NCBI GenBank assembly: GCA_013288145.1
Contig: JABDCJ010000054.1
Location: forward strand, 1-15,775
Direction of reading: 5' to 3'
Length of the DNA stretch: 15,775 nt
Source of the DNA: Nitrososphaerota archaeon
GTDB lineage: Archaea > Thermoproteota > Nitrososphaeria > Nitrososphaerales > CADDZS01
The translations under genes and the position numbers were made by a program. Position 1 is the stretch's first letter. Each line of letters opens with the position of its first letter. The notes under the pieces were generated by a model. The model worked only from the letters and a program-made list of their open reading frames with translations. It was not told the DNA's origin and searched no databases. Positions 1 through 7,378 of this stretch are shown here, piece by piece.

Positions 1-57
1 AAGGATCTTTTGAAAATCATGCAACCAGACCTTCTGGGAGATTTTTCAAAGCAATGA
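1..57 (+). CDS. C-terminal end of an upstream gene (partial)
   Basis: Frame 1 is open from the window edge and ends at a TGA at 55-57. Its 18 residues end in DLLGDFSKQ and look like an ordinary amphipathic C-terminal helix. The stop lies 49 nt before the next start, with a TATA-like box between them, as expected for the end of one gene and the promoter of the next. No function can be read from so short a fragment, and chance openness of the frame is not excluded. Confidence 0.35.
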   Translation, partial: KDLLKIMQPDLLGDFSKQ

Positions 58-62
58 CCAAC

Positions 63-70
63 TCTTAAAA
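63..70 (+). promoter_or_regulatory. TATA-like box for the dehydrogenase gene
   Basis: TCTTAAAA lies about 40 nt before the ATG at 107, which would place the transcript start about 15 nt before that ATG. The match is by eye to the archaeal TATA consensus. No clear ribosome-binding site sits before the ATG, which fits a short-leader transcript. Confidence 0.4.
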
Positions 71-106
71 CGACTGCCCCAATTCCCGGCGTCAGACAAA
101 CACGCT

Positions 107-1132
107 ATGACAGAATTTCGCAAGGTAGGCGTCGGACTGGTTGGGGTCGGGGCAATGGGTCGGGTTCACGCTGAGAATGTGGCGTTGAGGATCCCTCGCG
201 CAAGACTCGCCGCCGTTGCTGACGCATTTGTAGAGCCGGCTCGCAAGGTTGCTTCCAGCCTGAACGTCGACACCGTGTATTCCGATTTTTCTGGTCTGAT
301 CGACGACAAGAATGTCGAGGCGATTATCATGGCGGTTCCACCGTACTTGAAAAAAGATATGATCGTCAAGGCAGCGAGAGCGGGAAAGCACGTTTTCGTC
401 GAGAAACCCATGACGCTTTCATCGAAAGATGCGGATGAGATAATCCGTGAGTCTGACAAAGCAGGTGTAAAGATCCAGGTCGGCTACCAGCGGAGGTTCG
501 ATCACTCTTTTCGAAGAGCCGAGCAGGCAATTAAGGAAGGGAAGATCGGGAAGATCCTAATGATGTCGTCGCACACGAGAGATCCACCGGGTCTTTCGCC
601 GAATTACTATCTGGATTTTGCAAAAAGTGGAGGAATAATGGCCGACACTTGCAGCCATGATTTTGACGTGATCCGCTGGCTTTCTGGGGAGGAGGTGACA
701 AAAGTCTACGCGGATGGCGAGATTCTCATATATCACAAGGAGCTGGATTCATCTGGCATTCCAGATCACGTCATCGTTACGCTCACTCTGAAAAGCGGAG
801 CGATGGCGCACATCGACTCCTGCTCTTACGCTGTCTACGGCTACGACGTGCAGGCTGAAGTCATAGGCATGAAAGGAGCAGCGTTTGTCGGTATAGGCGA
901 CCGTTATGCCACCACAATTCTAGATGAATCAGGCCATCATGGAGAGTACCCTCAATCGTACGCAGAGCGCTTCGCTCAGGCTTATCACGATGAGGTCGAG
1001 GATTTTGTTAACTGCATAATCGAGAACAGGACTCCTCGCGTTTCTGCAAGAGATGGGAAGGCAGCTATTGAGATCGGTTTTGCCGCGGACGAATCCATGA
1101 AAAGAAAAGCCCCGGTAACCATTATGGCCTAA
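107..1132 (+). CDS. Gfo/Idh/MocA oxidoreductase, inositol 2-dehydrogenase-like
   Basis: Predicted cytoplasmic NAD(P)-dependent dehydrogenase of 341 residues, the usual length for inositol 2-dehydrogenase and its relatives. The N-terminal Rossmann fold shows GVGAMG at residues 13-18. The family EKP motif is at 99-101, with K100 the expected catalytic lysine. YQRRFD at 127-132 and the D180-x3-H184 pair followed by DFDVIRWL match the active-site region of IolG-type enzymes. Family knowledge: these enzymes oxidise a ring or sugar hydroxyl to a keto group. Substrate choice in this superfamily cannot be settled by eye, so glucose, a sugar acid or another cyclitol remain possible. The neighbouring IolE-like TIM-barrel gene and the Opp-family importer support a role in sugar or cyclitol catabolism. 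The ATG is the first in a frame that matches the family N-terminus. Confidence 0.85.
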   Translation: MTEFRKVGVGLVGVGAMGRVHAENVALRIPRARLAAVADAFVEPARKVASSLNVDTVYSDFSGLIDDKNVEAIIMAVPPYLKKDMIVKAARAGKHVFVEKPMTLSSKDADEIIRESDKAGVKIQVGYQRRFDHSFRRAEQAIKEGKIGKILMMSSHTRDPPGLSPNYYLDFAKSGGIMADTCSHDFDVIRWLSGEEVTKVYADGEILIYHKELDSSGIPDHVIVTLTLKSGAMAHIDSCSYAVYGYDVQAEVIGMKGAAFVGIGDRYATTILDESGHHGEYPQSYAERFAQAYHDEVEDFVNCIIENRTPRVSARDGKAAIEIGFAADESMKRKAPVTIMA

Positions 1133-1183
1133 GAAAAGATCCACTTTGTTACCAGCTGCGAAAAATTTCGTACTGGCAAATGG

Positions 1184-1192
1184 CATAAATAA
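1184..1192 (+). promoter_or_regulatory. TATA box of the solute-binding protein gene
   Basis: CATAAATAA lies 33-41 nt before the TTG start at 1225, so the predicted transcript begins near 1213 with a leader of about 12 nt. It separates the binding protein from the dehydrogenase gene, implying independent, probably strong transcription. A palindrome follows immediately. Confidence 0.6.
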
Positions 1193-1195
1193 GTG

Positions 1196-1208
1196 CTAAC
1201 CGGGTTAG
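1196..1208. promoter_or_regulatory. 6-1-6 palindrome, candidate operator
   Basis: CTAACC-G-GGTTAG is a perfect inverted repeat that starts 4 nt after the TATA-like box and ends about 5 nt before the predicted transcript start. In archaea a repressor bound here would block RNA polymerase recruitment. No regulator gene is visible in the cluster. The operator role is inferred from symmetry and position. Confidence 0.5.
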
Positions 1209-1224
1209 TTAAGGATTCACAAAA

Positions 1225-3315
1225 TTGATGTCCAGAGCGCATTTTGCAAATAGGGTTGCTGCTATTTCCAGGACCGTCGGAATTGTTGCGGTTATTGTAA
1301 TTATTGTCATTGTTGCCGTTGCCGGGGTCTATCTGACTACTGGCAGTTCGTCTACCACTTCTAGCTCATCGTCCTCATCGACGACCAGCAGTAGCTCCTC
1401 TTCTGTTACGACCACAGGTCCACCTGTCACTTCGAGTAGCAGTAGCAGCACCTCTTCTTCGTCGCAGTCGGTTTCTTCCTCATCCAGCAGTTCGTCATCA
1501 TCTTTATCGTCGTCTTCGAGCTCAAGTTCGTCTTCTACTTCCTCTTCAACGAGTCAGCCTTTCAGACAGACACTCACAATTGACGATGTGTTTTGGCCCG
1601 CAGGTGATCTAAATCAGCTCAACGCGATCGGAGAGATACCATATCCAAACTGGCTTACTTACACTGTTTACCAGGGACTTGTAACCGAGAATGGCTCTGC
1701 ACTCTATAATCAAGGAGCTGTCCAAATTGAGCCTATGCTTGCCCAGAATTGGACCGTTTCACCTGATGGCAAAACTTACACTTTCAACCTAAGACATGTT
1801 AACTTCTCCAACGGCGATCCCTTCAACGCGTACCAGGTGTGGGGCGAAATGTACGGCTTTTACTATCTTTCAGCCAACGCATCCTCCTGGATGCTTTCAT
1901 ACAACGTGTTCAACATGTCAACCTCTCACTTTGGTCCAGCGACTATTGCCCTAATGAACCAGAGCGGTTTGATCAATCCGAACCAGCAATTGCTCTCAAT
2001 CATGGAAAACTCGTCATGGCCGATCTATGTTACGGGCCCAAGTTCAATTGTATTCCACCTGCGGAATTCATTCCAGTGGTTCGCGAATCTGTTTCCAGTG
2101 TATACCGGTATGATGTTCGACACGCAGTGGTTGCTACAACATGGTGGATTTGGAACTCCTACACTTTACAACTCGTATTTCAACCAGCACCCAATTCCTG
2201 GAACTGGTCCATACGTAGTTACTGGAGTTTCTGAGCAGTCCTATGTCCAGTTCCAGCAGAACCCAACTTACTGGGGAGACAGCTTAACCCCGGCCCAGAT
2301 TCAGGCAAATCCGTATCTGGATCCGGGTCACGCCAAGAATGTAATCGTAAAGTGGGTTCAGGATGACGTAACTCGTTATGCAGATCTGAGTACTGGGAGC
2401 TCTCAGGTATCCGGAATCCTATCACAAGACTGGCCTCTCGTTACAAACAACCTCAACACTTACTCGTATTTCACGATGCCGAACAAGTCAATGGTCTTTG
2501 TCGGGATGACTTTGAACACCCAGCGCTACCCAACCAATATCACTGCTGTTCGACAGGCAATGGCACATGCGATTAACTATAGCAACATCTCACAAAAGGT
2601 CTTTTTTGGAGGATTGGTACCAATGGTGGGGCCCGAGTATCCAGCTCAATCGCAGTATTACGATCTTGGCAACCTTCCACCCTATCAGTATAACATTACC
2701 TTGGCAAAACAGATCCTGCAAAATGCGAGCATCGACGCGTCAAAGCTGCCTGCCTTGGAGTTTAGAGTCGTTGCAGGATGTGGCTACTGCGAGCTTACTG
2801 CCGAGATAGTCCAGGCAGATCTTGCACAAATTGGGCTGACCGTCAATATTGAAGTTACCGAGCCGAGTCAATATGCATGTCCCTACACTGGCGGTACTTG
2901 CTCGTACTCTACTGCACTTGCTGATGCTCAGACCGTTGCGCACATTACCTGGTTTGGCACCGGAACTTTTGCACCAGCGGCACCTACTCCTGCGGACAAT
3001 TGGCTTCTCTCAGTCAATAACCAGACTTCTTCGAACAACTGGGCAATATACTCAAACCCCATAGTCCAGACCTGTGTTAACGATTGGACTAATGGCGCAA
3101 GTAATTCCACCCTGATTACCGATTGCACTGCTGCGCAAAAACAGGTTTACAGCGACGCGCCTTACCTGTGGTTGGGATCGCTAAAACTAGTGTTCGGAGC
3201 AGGTTCAGTCGTGTGGAATAAGAACATTGTAAAGAGTATGTTGCTTGACCCGGTATATACTGGACAGAGCTCCACAGCAATATTCAACACGATCCAGTTC
3301 GTCACAAGCGGATAG
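1225..3315 (+). CDS. Membrane-anchored ABC solute-binding protein, family 5 (SBP_bac_5)
   Basis: Extracytoplasmic substrate receptor for the importer encoded downstream; 696 residues. An N-terminal hydrophobic helix at about residues 17-37 is preceded by basic residues and has no lipobox cysteine, so it probably acts as a membrane anchor. Residues 41-110 are an almost pure Ser/Thr linker. The family-5 binding domain fills about 115-690, with typical landmarks such as LAQNWTVSPDGKTYTFNLR and PGTGPYVV. Numerous N-x-S/T sequons suggest glycosylation. Family-5 proteins bind peptides, but in archaea and Thermotogae many bind oligosaccharides; the flanking sugar-enzyme genes favour a carbohydrate or cyclitol. 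TTG at 1225 is followed at once by ATG at 1228, and either could initiate. The gene has its own promoter and a stem-loop after its stop, a common arrangement where the binding protein is made in excess over the permeases. Confidence 0.9.
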   Translation: MMSRAHFANRVAAISRTVGIVAVIVIIVIVAVAGVYLTTGSSSTTSSSSSSSTTSSSSSSVTTTGPPVTSSSSSSTSSSSQSVSSSSSSSSSSLSSSSSSSSSSTSSSTSQPFRQTLTIDDVFWPAGDLNQLNAIGEIPYPNWLTYTVYQGLVTENGSALYNQGAVQIEPMLAQNWTVSPDGKTYTFNLRHVNFSNGDPFNAYQVWGEMYGFYYLSANASSWMLSYNVFNMSTSHFGPATIALMNQSGLINPNQQLLSIMENSSWPIYVTGPSSIVFHLRNSFQWFANLFPVYTGMMFDTQWLLQHGGFGTPTLYNSYFNQHPIPGTGPYVVTGVSEQSYVQFQQNPTYWGDSLTPAQIQANPYLDPGHAKNVIVKWVQDDVTRYADLSTGSSQVSGILSQDWPLVTNNLNTYSYFTMPNKSMVFVGMTLNTQRYPTNITAVRQAMAHAINYSNISQKVFFGGLVPMVGPEYPAQSQYYDLGNLPPYQYNITLAKQILQNASIDASKLPALEFRVVAGCGYCELTAEIVQADLAQIGLTVNIEVTEPSQYACPYTGGTCSYSTALADAQTVAHITWFGTGTFAPAAPTPADNWLLSVNNQTSSNNWAIYSNPIVQTCVNDWTNGASNSTLITDCTAAQKQVYSDAPYLWLGSLKLVFGAGSVVWNKNIVKSMLLDPVYTGQSSTAIFNTIQFVTSG

Positions 3316-3317
3316 TT

Positions 3318-3338
3318 AGCGGGTATTTTTATCCCGCT
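3318..3338 (+). terminator. Stem-loop after the binding-protein gene
   Basis: AGCGGG and CCCGCT form a perfect 6-bp stem around the T-rich 9-nt loop TATTTTTAT, beginning 2 nt after the TAG stop. It may act as a terminator or attenuator, or as a 3'-end stabiliser that raises binding-protein mRNA over the downstream genes. No long T-tract follows the stem, but the loop itself holds five Ts. Confidence 0.5.
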
Positions 3339-3360
3339 TAACTTCAGCAGTGCAAGTCGC

Positions 3361-3366
3361 AGGGGA
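3361..3366 (+). promoter_or_regulatory. Ribosome-binding site supporting the TTG start at 3375
   Basis: AGGGGA sits 8 nt before TTG at 3375. It supports the TTG as the true start, since the translation matches a TIM-barrel first strand from its first codon. Confidence 0.45.
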
Positions 3367-3374
3367 ATCAAAAA

Positions 3375-4121
3375 TTGAAAGTGTCGGTAACGACTTACCC
3401 TTGGGGGAAACTTCAGACTCCCCGCCAGCTGTCCAAGGTACTTTCGGAGATCAAACAAATAGGCTTTGAGGGTGTAGGACTAGAATATGGATTGCTCCCT
3501 CAGGTGTTGAGGGACCAGCCCAAAAAAGTACCGGCACTGGTAAAGGCATCCGGTCTTGAGAACGGTGGAACTTACTCTCCCGGCGCGCTTGCGAGGATAA
3601 AGTGGGCAAAGGCCTCGGAGACCCCGCTCATCTGGTTTTCCCTTAAAGCTCCCGACAGGAAGGTCGCAATTGACAAAGTCAGGCGGTTTGCCAAAACTGC
3701 AAGCGAAAATGGTGTAACTGCTTCACTGCATAACGAACTAGGTACTTCGTTTCAAACTCCTGCCGAGTTGAAACAGGCAATGAGTCAGATCAAGGAATTG
3801 ACCATGTGTCTTGATACCGCGCATGGGGTTGCAGCTGGCGTCGATATTGAGAAAACGATTGATGAGTACAGGGACAGAATAACGCTGGTCCATCTCAAAG
3901 ATCTACGGGCAAAGATTCCGATGAAGGAAGTAGTTTTTGAAAGGGATTTCGTCAACGTTGGCCGAGGAATAATAGACCTTGGCTCAGCAGTGAGGAAGTT
4001 AAAGGATGTCGGATATTCGGGTCAGCTCATGCTCGAGATCGAAGCGCTTCAGGGCGAGGATCCGGGTCCTGTCGTCCTTGAGGGATACGAATACGTGAAA
4101 AATCTCCTAAATTCTTCATAA
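3375..4121 (+). CDS. TIM-barrel sugar phosphate isomerase/epimerase family (AP_endonuc_2 fold), IolE-like
   Basis: Predicted metal-dependent cytoplasmic enzyme of 248 residues. Candidate metal and active-site residues are E37, H119 and E121 (SLHNELGT), D147 and H150 (CLDTAHG), H173 (HLKDLR) and E221 (MLEIE). The stretch GTSFQTPAELKQAM, followed by LDTAHG and VHLKD, recalls inosose dehydratase IolE, which acts on the ketone made by IolG. IolE is usually longer (about 300 residues), so an IolI-type isomerase or a sugar 3-epimerase role is also possible. The dehydrogenase at 107-1132 would supply a keto substrate. The start is TTG at 3375, behind an AGGGGA ribosome-binding site. The fold is confident; the exact reaction is an inference from motifs and context. 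Confidence 0.8.
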   Translation: MKVSVTTYPWGKLQTPRQLSKVLSEIKQIGFEGVGLEYGLLPQVLRDQPKKVPALVKASGLENGGTYSPGALARIKWAKASETPLIWFSLKAPDRKVAIDKVRRFAKTASENGVTASLHNELGTSFQTPAELKQAMSQIKELTMCLDTAHGVAAGVDIEKTIDEYRDRITLVHLKDLRAKIPMKEVVFERDFVNVGRGIIDLGSAVRKLKDVGYSGQLMLEIEALQGEDPGPVVLEGYEYVKNLLNSS

Positions 4122-4299
4122 TTAGGGCGAATATCCTATTCCGCTGGAGATTCACTCGATCGGCTATTAGCTGCGTTATTAAGGTGTGCTATAGCCAATC
4201 AATTTTTGTCTATACCGGTAACAAGCTATCGCCAACCTTGAAACTGCAACAAAATTGAAATAGCGCGATCGACCAGAGCAGCTGCGTAGAAATCACTGT
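4122..4299. other. Intergenic region with long-range inverted repeats
   Basis: This 178-nt gap breaks the otherwise compact transporter cluster. CGATCGGCTAT (4157-4167) is repeated inverted as ATAGCGCGATCG (4260-4271), identical except for one extra G. A third partner, ATAGCC (4191-4196), can pair with GGCTAT (4162-4167). The region may hold a promoter or leader for the permease-ATPase genes, but no convincing TATA box at the right distance from TTG 4300 was found. Confidence 0.4.
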
Positions 4300-5322
4300 T
4301 TGAATACTGTGAGCTTCATCTTACGAAGGCTCTTTCTCGCTATCTTTGTACTAATAGGAGTCATTACGATTACGTTTATACTTTCTCACAGTCTCGGCGG
4401 CAATCCAATTGTTGCGTGGCTGGGGAAATCTGCCAGCTTACATCCTGAGCTCGCAAAAGCTTACGCAATAAAATACCATCTAAATTCGCCCTTGTGGGTT
4501 CAGTACTATTACTACATATCCGGATTGCTTCAGGGAAACCTCGGCTTTTCGCCTTCCAGGGGTTTTGTCCCGGTGACGACGGTTGTGGCGCAAACACTTC
4601 CATATACATTGCAGATCGCCTTTTTCGCGATTGTAATCAGCATAATTCTAGGGGTACTTCTTGGAGTCGTCGCTTCCAGATACCACCACTCGCCGGCGGA
4701 CAAGAGCATTAGAGCATTTTACCTCGCCGGGATTTCCTCCCCGTCATTTTTTATCGCTCTCGTTCTACTGATCATTTTCACATTTGAGTTCCACGTCCTT
4801 CCCAGCGGCGGTGCGGCCGATCCTACAATTACCTCGCCGCATCCAATCACTTACCTTCCAATTCTAGACTCCCTGCTCGAAGGCAATCTGGCTTACTTTT
4901 CCAGCGCGATGCAGCACGTTATCCTGCCCAGCATGGCTCTTGCCTTGGGTACTTTTGGAGTGGTTGTTAGGGTCCTTAGAAGCTCAATGCTCGACGTGAT
5001 GAGAGCAAACTATGTCAGGACGGCGCGAGCGAAAGGCTTGAAGGAGAGAACAGTCTTTTTCAAGCACGGTCTGCGCAATGCAATGATTTCCGTCGTTACG
5101 CTGTCATCATTAATCGTCACCTGGCTGATCACCGGGACAATCTTCGTAGAAAATATCTTTTCATATCCGGGAATGGGCCAGTATGTTTTCACTGCGCTTA
5201 TCGCGCAAGACTATCCGGGAATTCTAGCCACAACGATTATCTTTGCGATAATCATAATCCTGTCAAACCTTACCGCCGATATCCTGTACGTTATTGTTGA
5301 TCCTCAAATCAGATTAGGTTAA
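4300..5322 (+). CDS. ABC importer permease, Opp/DppB type
   Basis: Inner-membrane channel subunit of the family-5 importer; 340 residues, close to the 306-340 usual for DppB. The N-terminus SFILRRLFLAIFVLIGV is characteristic: a first helix, then a long extracytoplasmic segment, then about five more helices. The cytoplasmic EAA loop (RTARAKGLKERTVFFKHGLR, near residue 240) docks the ATPases. FVENIFSYPGMGQY near the C-terminus is the conserved DppB ending. The start is TTG 4300 or GTG 4309; the latter gives MSFILRR, closer to family N-termini. It pairs with the DppC-type permease 13 nt downstream. Confidence 0.9.
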   Translation: MNTVSFILRRLFLAIFVLIGVITITFILSHSLGGNPIVAWLGKSASLHPELAKAYAIKYHLNSPLWVQYYYYISGLLQGNLGFSPSRGFVPVTTVVAQTLPYTLQIAFFAIVISIILGVLLGVVASRYHHSPADKSIRAFYLAGISSPSFFIALVLLIIFTFEFHVLPSGGAADPTITSPHPITYLPILDSLLEGNLAYFSSAMQHVILPSMALALGTFGVVVRVLRSSMLDVMRANYVRTARAKGLKERTVFFKHGLRNAMISVVTLSSLIVTWLITGTIFVENIFSYPGMGQYVFTALIAQDYPGILATTIIFAIIIILSNLTADILYVIVDPQIRLG

Positions 5323-5326
5323 GGAG
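5321..5326 (+). promoter_or_regulatory. Ribosome-binding site of the DppC-type gene
   Basis: AAGGAG overlaps the stop codon of the preceding permease gene and lies 9 nt before ATG 5336. It fits translational coupling of the two permeases and fixes the downstream start. Confidence 0.6.
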
Positions 5327-5335
5327 AAAATCCAA

Positions 5336-6250
5336 ATGCTTTCAGGTGAAGCGGCAGAAGAGAATCTAACCGAGACAAATCCAAATTCGTCAGTTTCCGT
5401 TGATAGAGTTCGCAACGCCTTTGCTTCGATCAGATCGAACAAGGGTGCGCTTATTGGCGCAACAATTGTCGCAATCTTCGCGGTCACATCAATTGTCGTT
5501 TTCCTTGCCGGCGTAGCTCATATCCAGATTACTCCGTACAACCCGCTAAAGCAAGACGTGGGTCCTCCACTTGCTGCTCCGTCATTGGCACACATTATGG
5601 GTACCGATCAGCTTGGACGTGACGTGTTCAGCAGGATAGTTACAGCAACTCCGAACGACTTTTCGGTCAGCTTGGTCGTCATTGCGTTTGCGCTAATAGT
5701 TGGCGCGATAATCGGTACTTACGCTGCGTTCAATGGTGGGCTGCTTGATGAAGCTTTGATGCGCCTAACAGATGTATTTTTTGCGATTCCGGCTCTTGTC
5801 CTTGCGATGGCGATTGGAATTGCACTCGGCCCTGGGATTTCGAACATGACTATTGCCCTGATGATCATTTGGTGGCCGCCGTACGCCAGGCTTGCCCGCG
5901 GTGAAGCTTTGAAGATTGCTCACCAGAACTACATAGAGGCAGCACGTCTCGCTGGATCTGGTAGATCCAGAATCATAGTGGGTCACGCGCTGCCCAACAT
6001 TACGCTCACCCTGATCGTCTACGCCTCACTGGATGTTGGAACAGTAATCCTAGTTTACGCGGGTTTGAGTTATCTCGGTCTAGCAGTAAGACCACCGCTT
6101 CCGGACTGGGGTGAGATGGTGAGCTCGTACCAGGACTTTATGCTCTCGTCGCCGTGGTTACCTTTCTTCCCTGGACTTGTCATCGCGCTCGGGGTGATCG
6201 GATTCAGTCTCCTGGGCGACGGTCTCCGAGACGCGCTTCAATCCTCTTGA
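5336..6250 (+). CDS. ABC importer permease, Opp/DppC type
   Basis: Second channel subunit, 304 residues, the usual DppC length. Residues 1-30 are a hydrophilic cytoplasmic tail, followed by a first helix (about 36-60) and a periplasm-side loop with HIMGTDQLGRDVFSR, a hallmark of DppC. The EAA loop (ARGEALKIAHQNYIEAARLA, about 185-204) contacts the ATPases. LSYLGLAVRPPLPDWGEM and a closing GDGLRDAL match the family C-terminus. The start is ATG behind an AAGGAG site. It forms the heterodimeric channel with the preceding gene product. Confidence 0.92.
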   Translation: MLSGEAAEENLTETNPNSSVSVDRVRNAFASIRSNKGALIGATIVAIFAVTSIVVFLAGVAHIQITPYNPLKQDVGPPLAAPSLAHIMGTDQLGRDVFSRIVTATPNDFSVSLVVIAFALIVGAIIGTYAAFNGGLLDEALMRLTDVFFAIPALVLAMAIGIALGPGISNMTIALMIIWWPPYARLARGEALKIAHQNYIEAARLAGSGRSRIIVGHALPNITLTLIVYASLDVGTVILVYAGLSYLGLAVRPPLPDWGEMVSSYQDFMLSSPWLPFFPGLVIALGVIGFSLLGDGLRDALQSS

Positions 6251-6259
6251 GGATCTAAC

Positions 6260-7378
6260 ATGGAAAAGACAATCACAAATGACGTTCTACAGAGAAATGA
6301 CGCTTCGAAGGATCTGCTCACGATTTCAGATCTGACTATCGCCTATCATTCAAAAAAGGATCGATTGCTCGCACTCGACCATACTACGCTCAACATAGAG
6401 AAAAACAGCCTTATCGCCGTTGTCGGCGAATCGGGTTGTGGCAAGTCGACTCTGGCTCTGGCAATAATCGGCCTGCTTGCGATGCCTCCAGCGAAGGTTG
6501 AGACCGGCGCGATAAACTACAAGTCAGTAAATCTGGTCGATCTAAAAGAAAACCAGCGTCGCCAGTACCGCGGGACAGAAATTGCCATGATCTTCCAGGA
6601 GCCCCTCACAAGTTTGAATCCGGTCTACAAAGTTGGCGATCAGATCGCGGAAGCGATCGTCGTCCGTGAGCACCGCAAAGGAGGGAGGGAAATTGACCCT
6701 GATATTCAGGTCATGCAAAAGGCGTACAAGGTAAACACGCCCGAGATTCCTTCGCGACTTCCGAGAATAAGGAGGGGAGCTACTGCAAGGATTCTCCGAA
6801 ACGAGGTGTTGGATGCCCTAAAAAGAGTCCGGATTGCGGACCCGGAGCAGGTCATAGACAGGTATCCGTTTGAACTTTCAGGCGGAATGAGGCAAAGAGT
6901 TATGATCGCCATGGCGCTCTCTCAGAAACCTGCTCTTTTGATCGCAGACGAACCCACGACAGCTCTCGACGTAACGACGCAGGCGCAGGTTCTGAAATTA
7001 ATGAAGATCCTGATGGATGAGGTCAACACCAGCATTCTCCTCATTACTCATGACCTCGCTGTAGCAAGCCAGGTCGCCGATAGGGTCATCGTGATGTATG
7101 CGGGCGACATCGTGGAGGACGCCGGCGTTTATGACATGTTTTCAGAGCCTTTGCATCCATACAGCAAGGGACTCCTTTCATGCATCCCATCGGGCTCCAA
7201 GGACAAGACGCGGCTAAAACCCATACCCGGCACCGTTCCGAATCTTACGGTCGAGCAGGTTGGATGCAAATACGCTTCACGTTGCCCTAACGTCATGAAC
7301 ATCTGCTCTACGAAGAAACCCAGGCTGATCGAGGCAAAGCCCAAGCATAAGGTAGCATGTTTTCTATATGGAGAGTAA
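6260..7378 (+). CDS. ABC importer ATPase, Opp/DppD type
   Basis: One of two ATPases that power the importer; 372 residues. Walker A GESGCGKST at 56-64, Q-loop Q113 in IFQEPLTSLNP, signature LSGGMRQR from 206 and Walker B LLIADEPT with D230/E231 are all intact, so it should hydrolyse ATP. The C-terminal oligopeptide-transporter extension carries the spaced cysteines GCKYASRCPNVMNIC plus a later Cys, as in homologues with an Fe-S site. The stretch from Q-loop to signature is about 93 residues, against roughly 60 in E. coli DppD; the extra basic segment lies around residues 136-180. ATG 6260 follows GAGG 9 nt after the permease stop, and the gene's end overlaps the next gene by 11 nt. Confidence 0.93.
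   Translation: MEKTITNDVLQRNDASKDLLTISDLTIAYHSKKDRLLALDHTTLNIEKNSLIAVVGESGCGKSTLALAIIGLLAMPPAKVETGAINYKSVNLVDLKENQRRQYRGTEIAMIFQEPLTSLNPVYKVGDQIAEAIVVREHRKGGREIDPDIQVMQKAYKVNTPEIPSRLPRIRRGATARILRNEVLDALKRVRIADPEQVIDRYPFELSGGMRQRVMIAMALSQKPALLIADEPTTALDVTTQAQVLKLMKILMDEVNTSILLITHDLAVASQVADRVIVMYAGDIVEDAGVYDMFSEPLHPYSKGLLSCIPSGSKDKTRLKPIPGTVPNLTVEQVGCKYASRCPNVMNICSTKKPRLIEAKPKHKVACFLYGE

Noticed and set aside
7..51. Nested hairpin (CTTTTGAAAATC with GATTTTTCAAAG, plus inner CCAGA/TCTGG)
   Set aside because: It lies inside the apparent C-terminal coding end of an upstream gene, and the outer stem has mismatches, so chance within coding sequence is more likely than a regulatory RNA.
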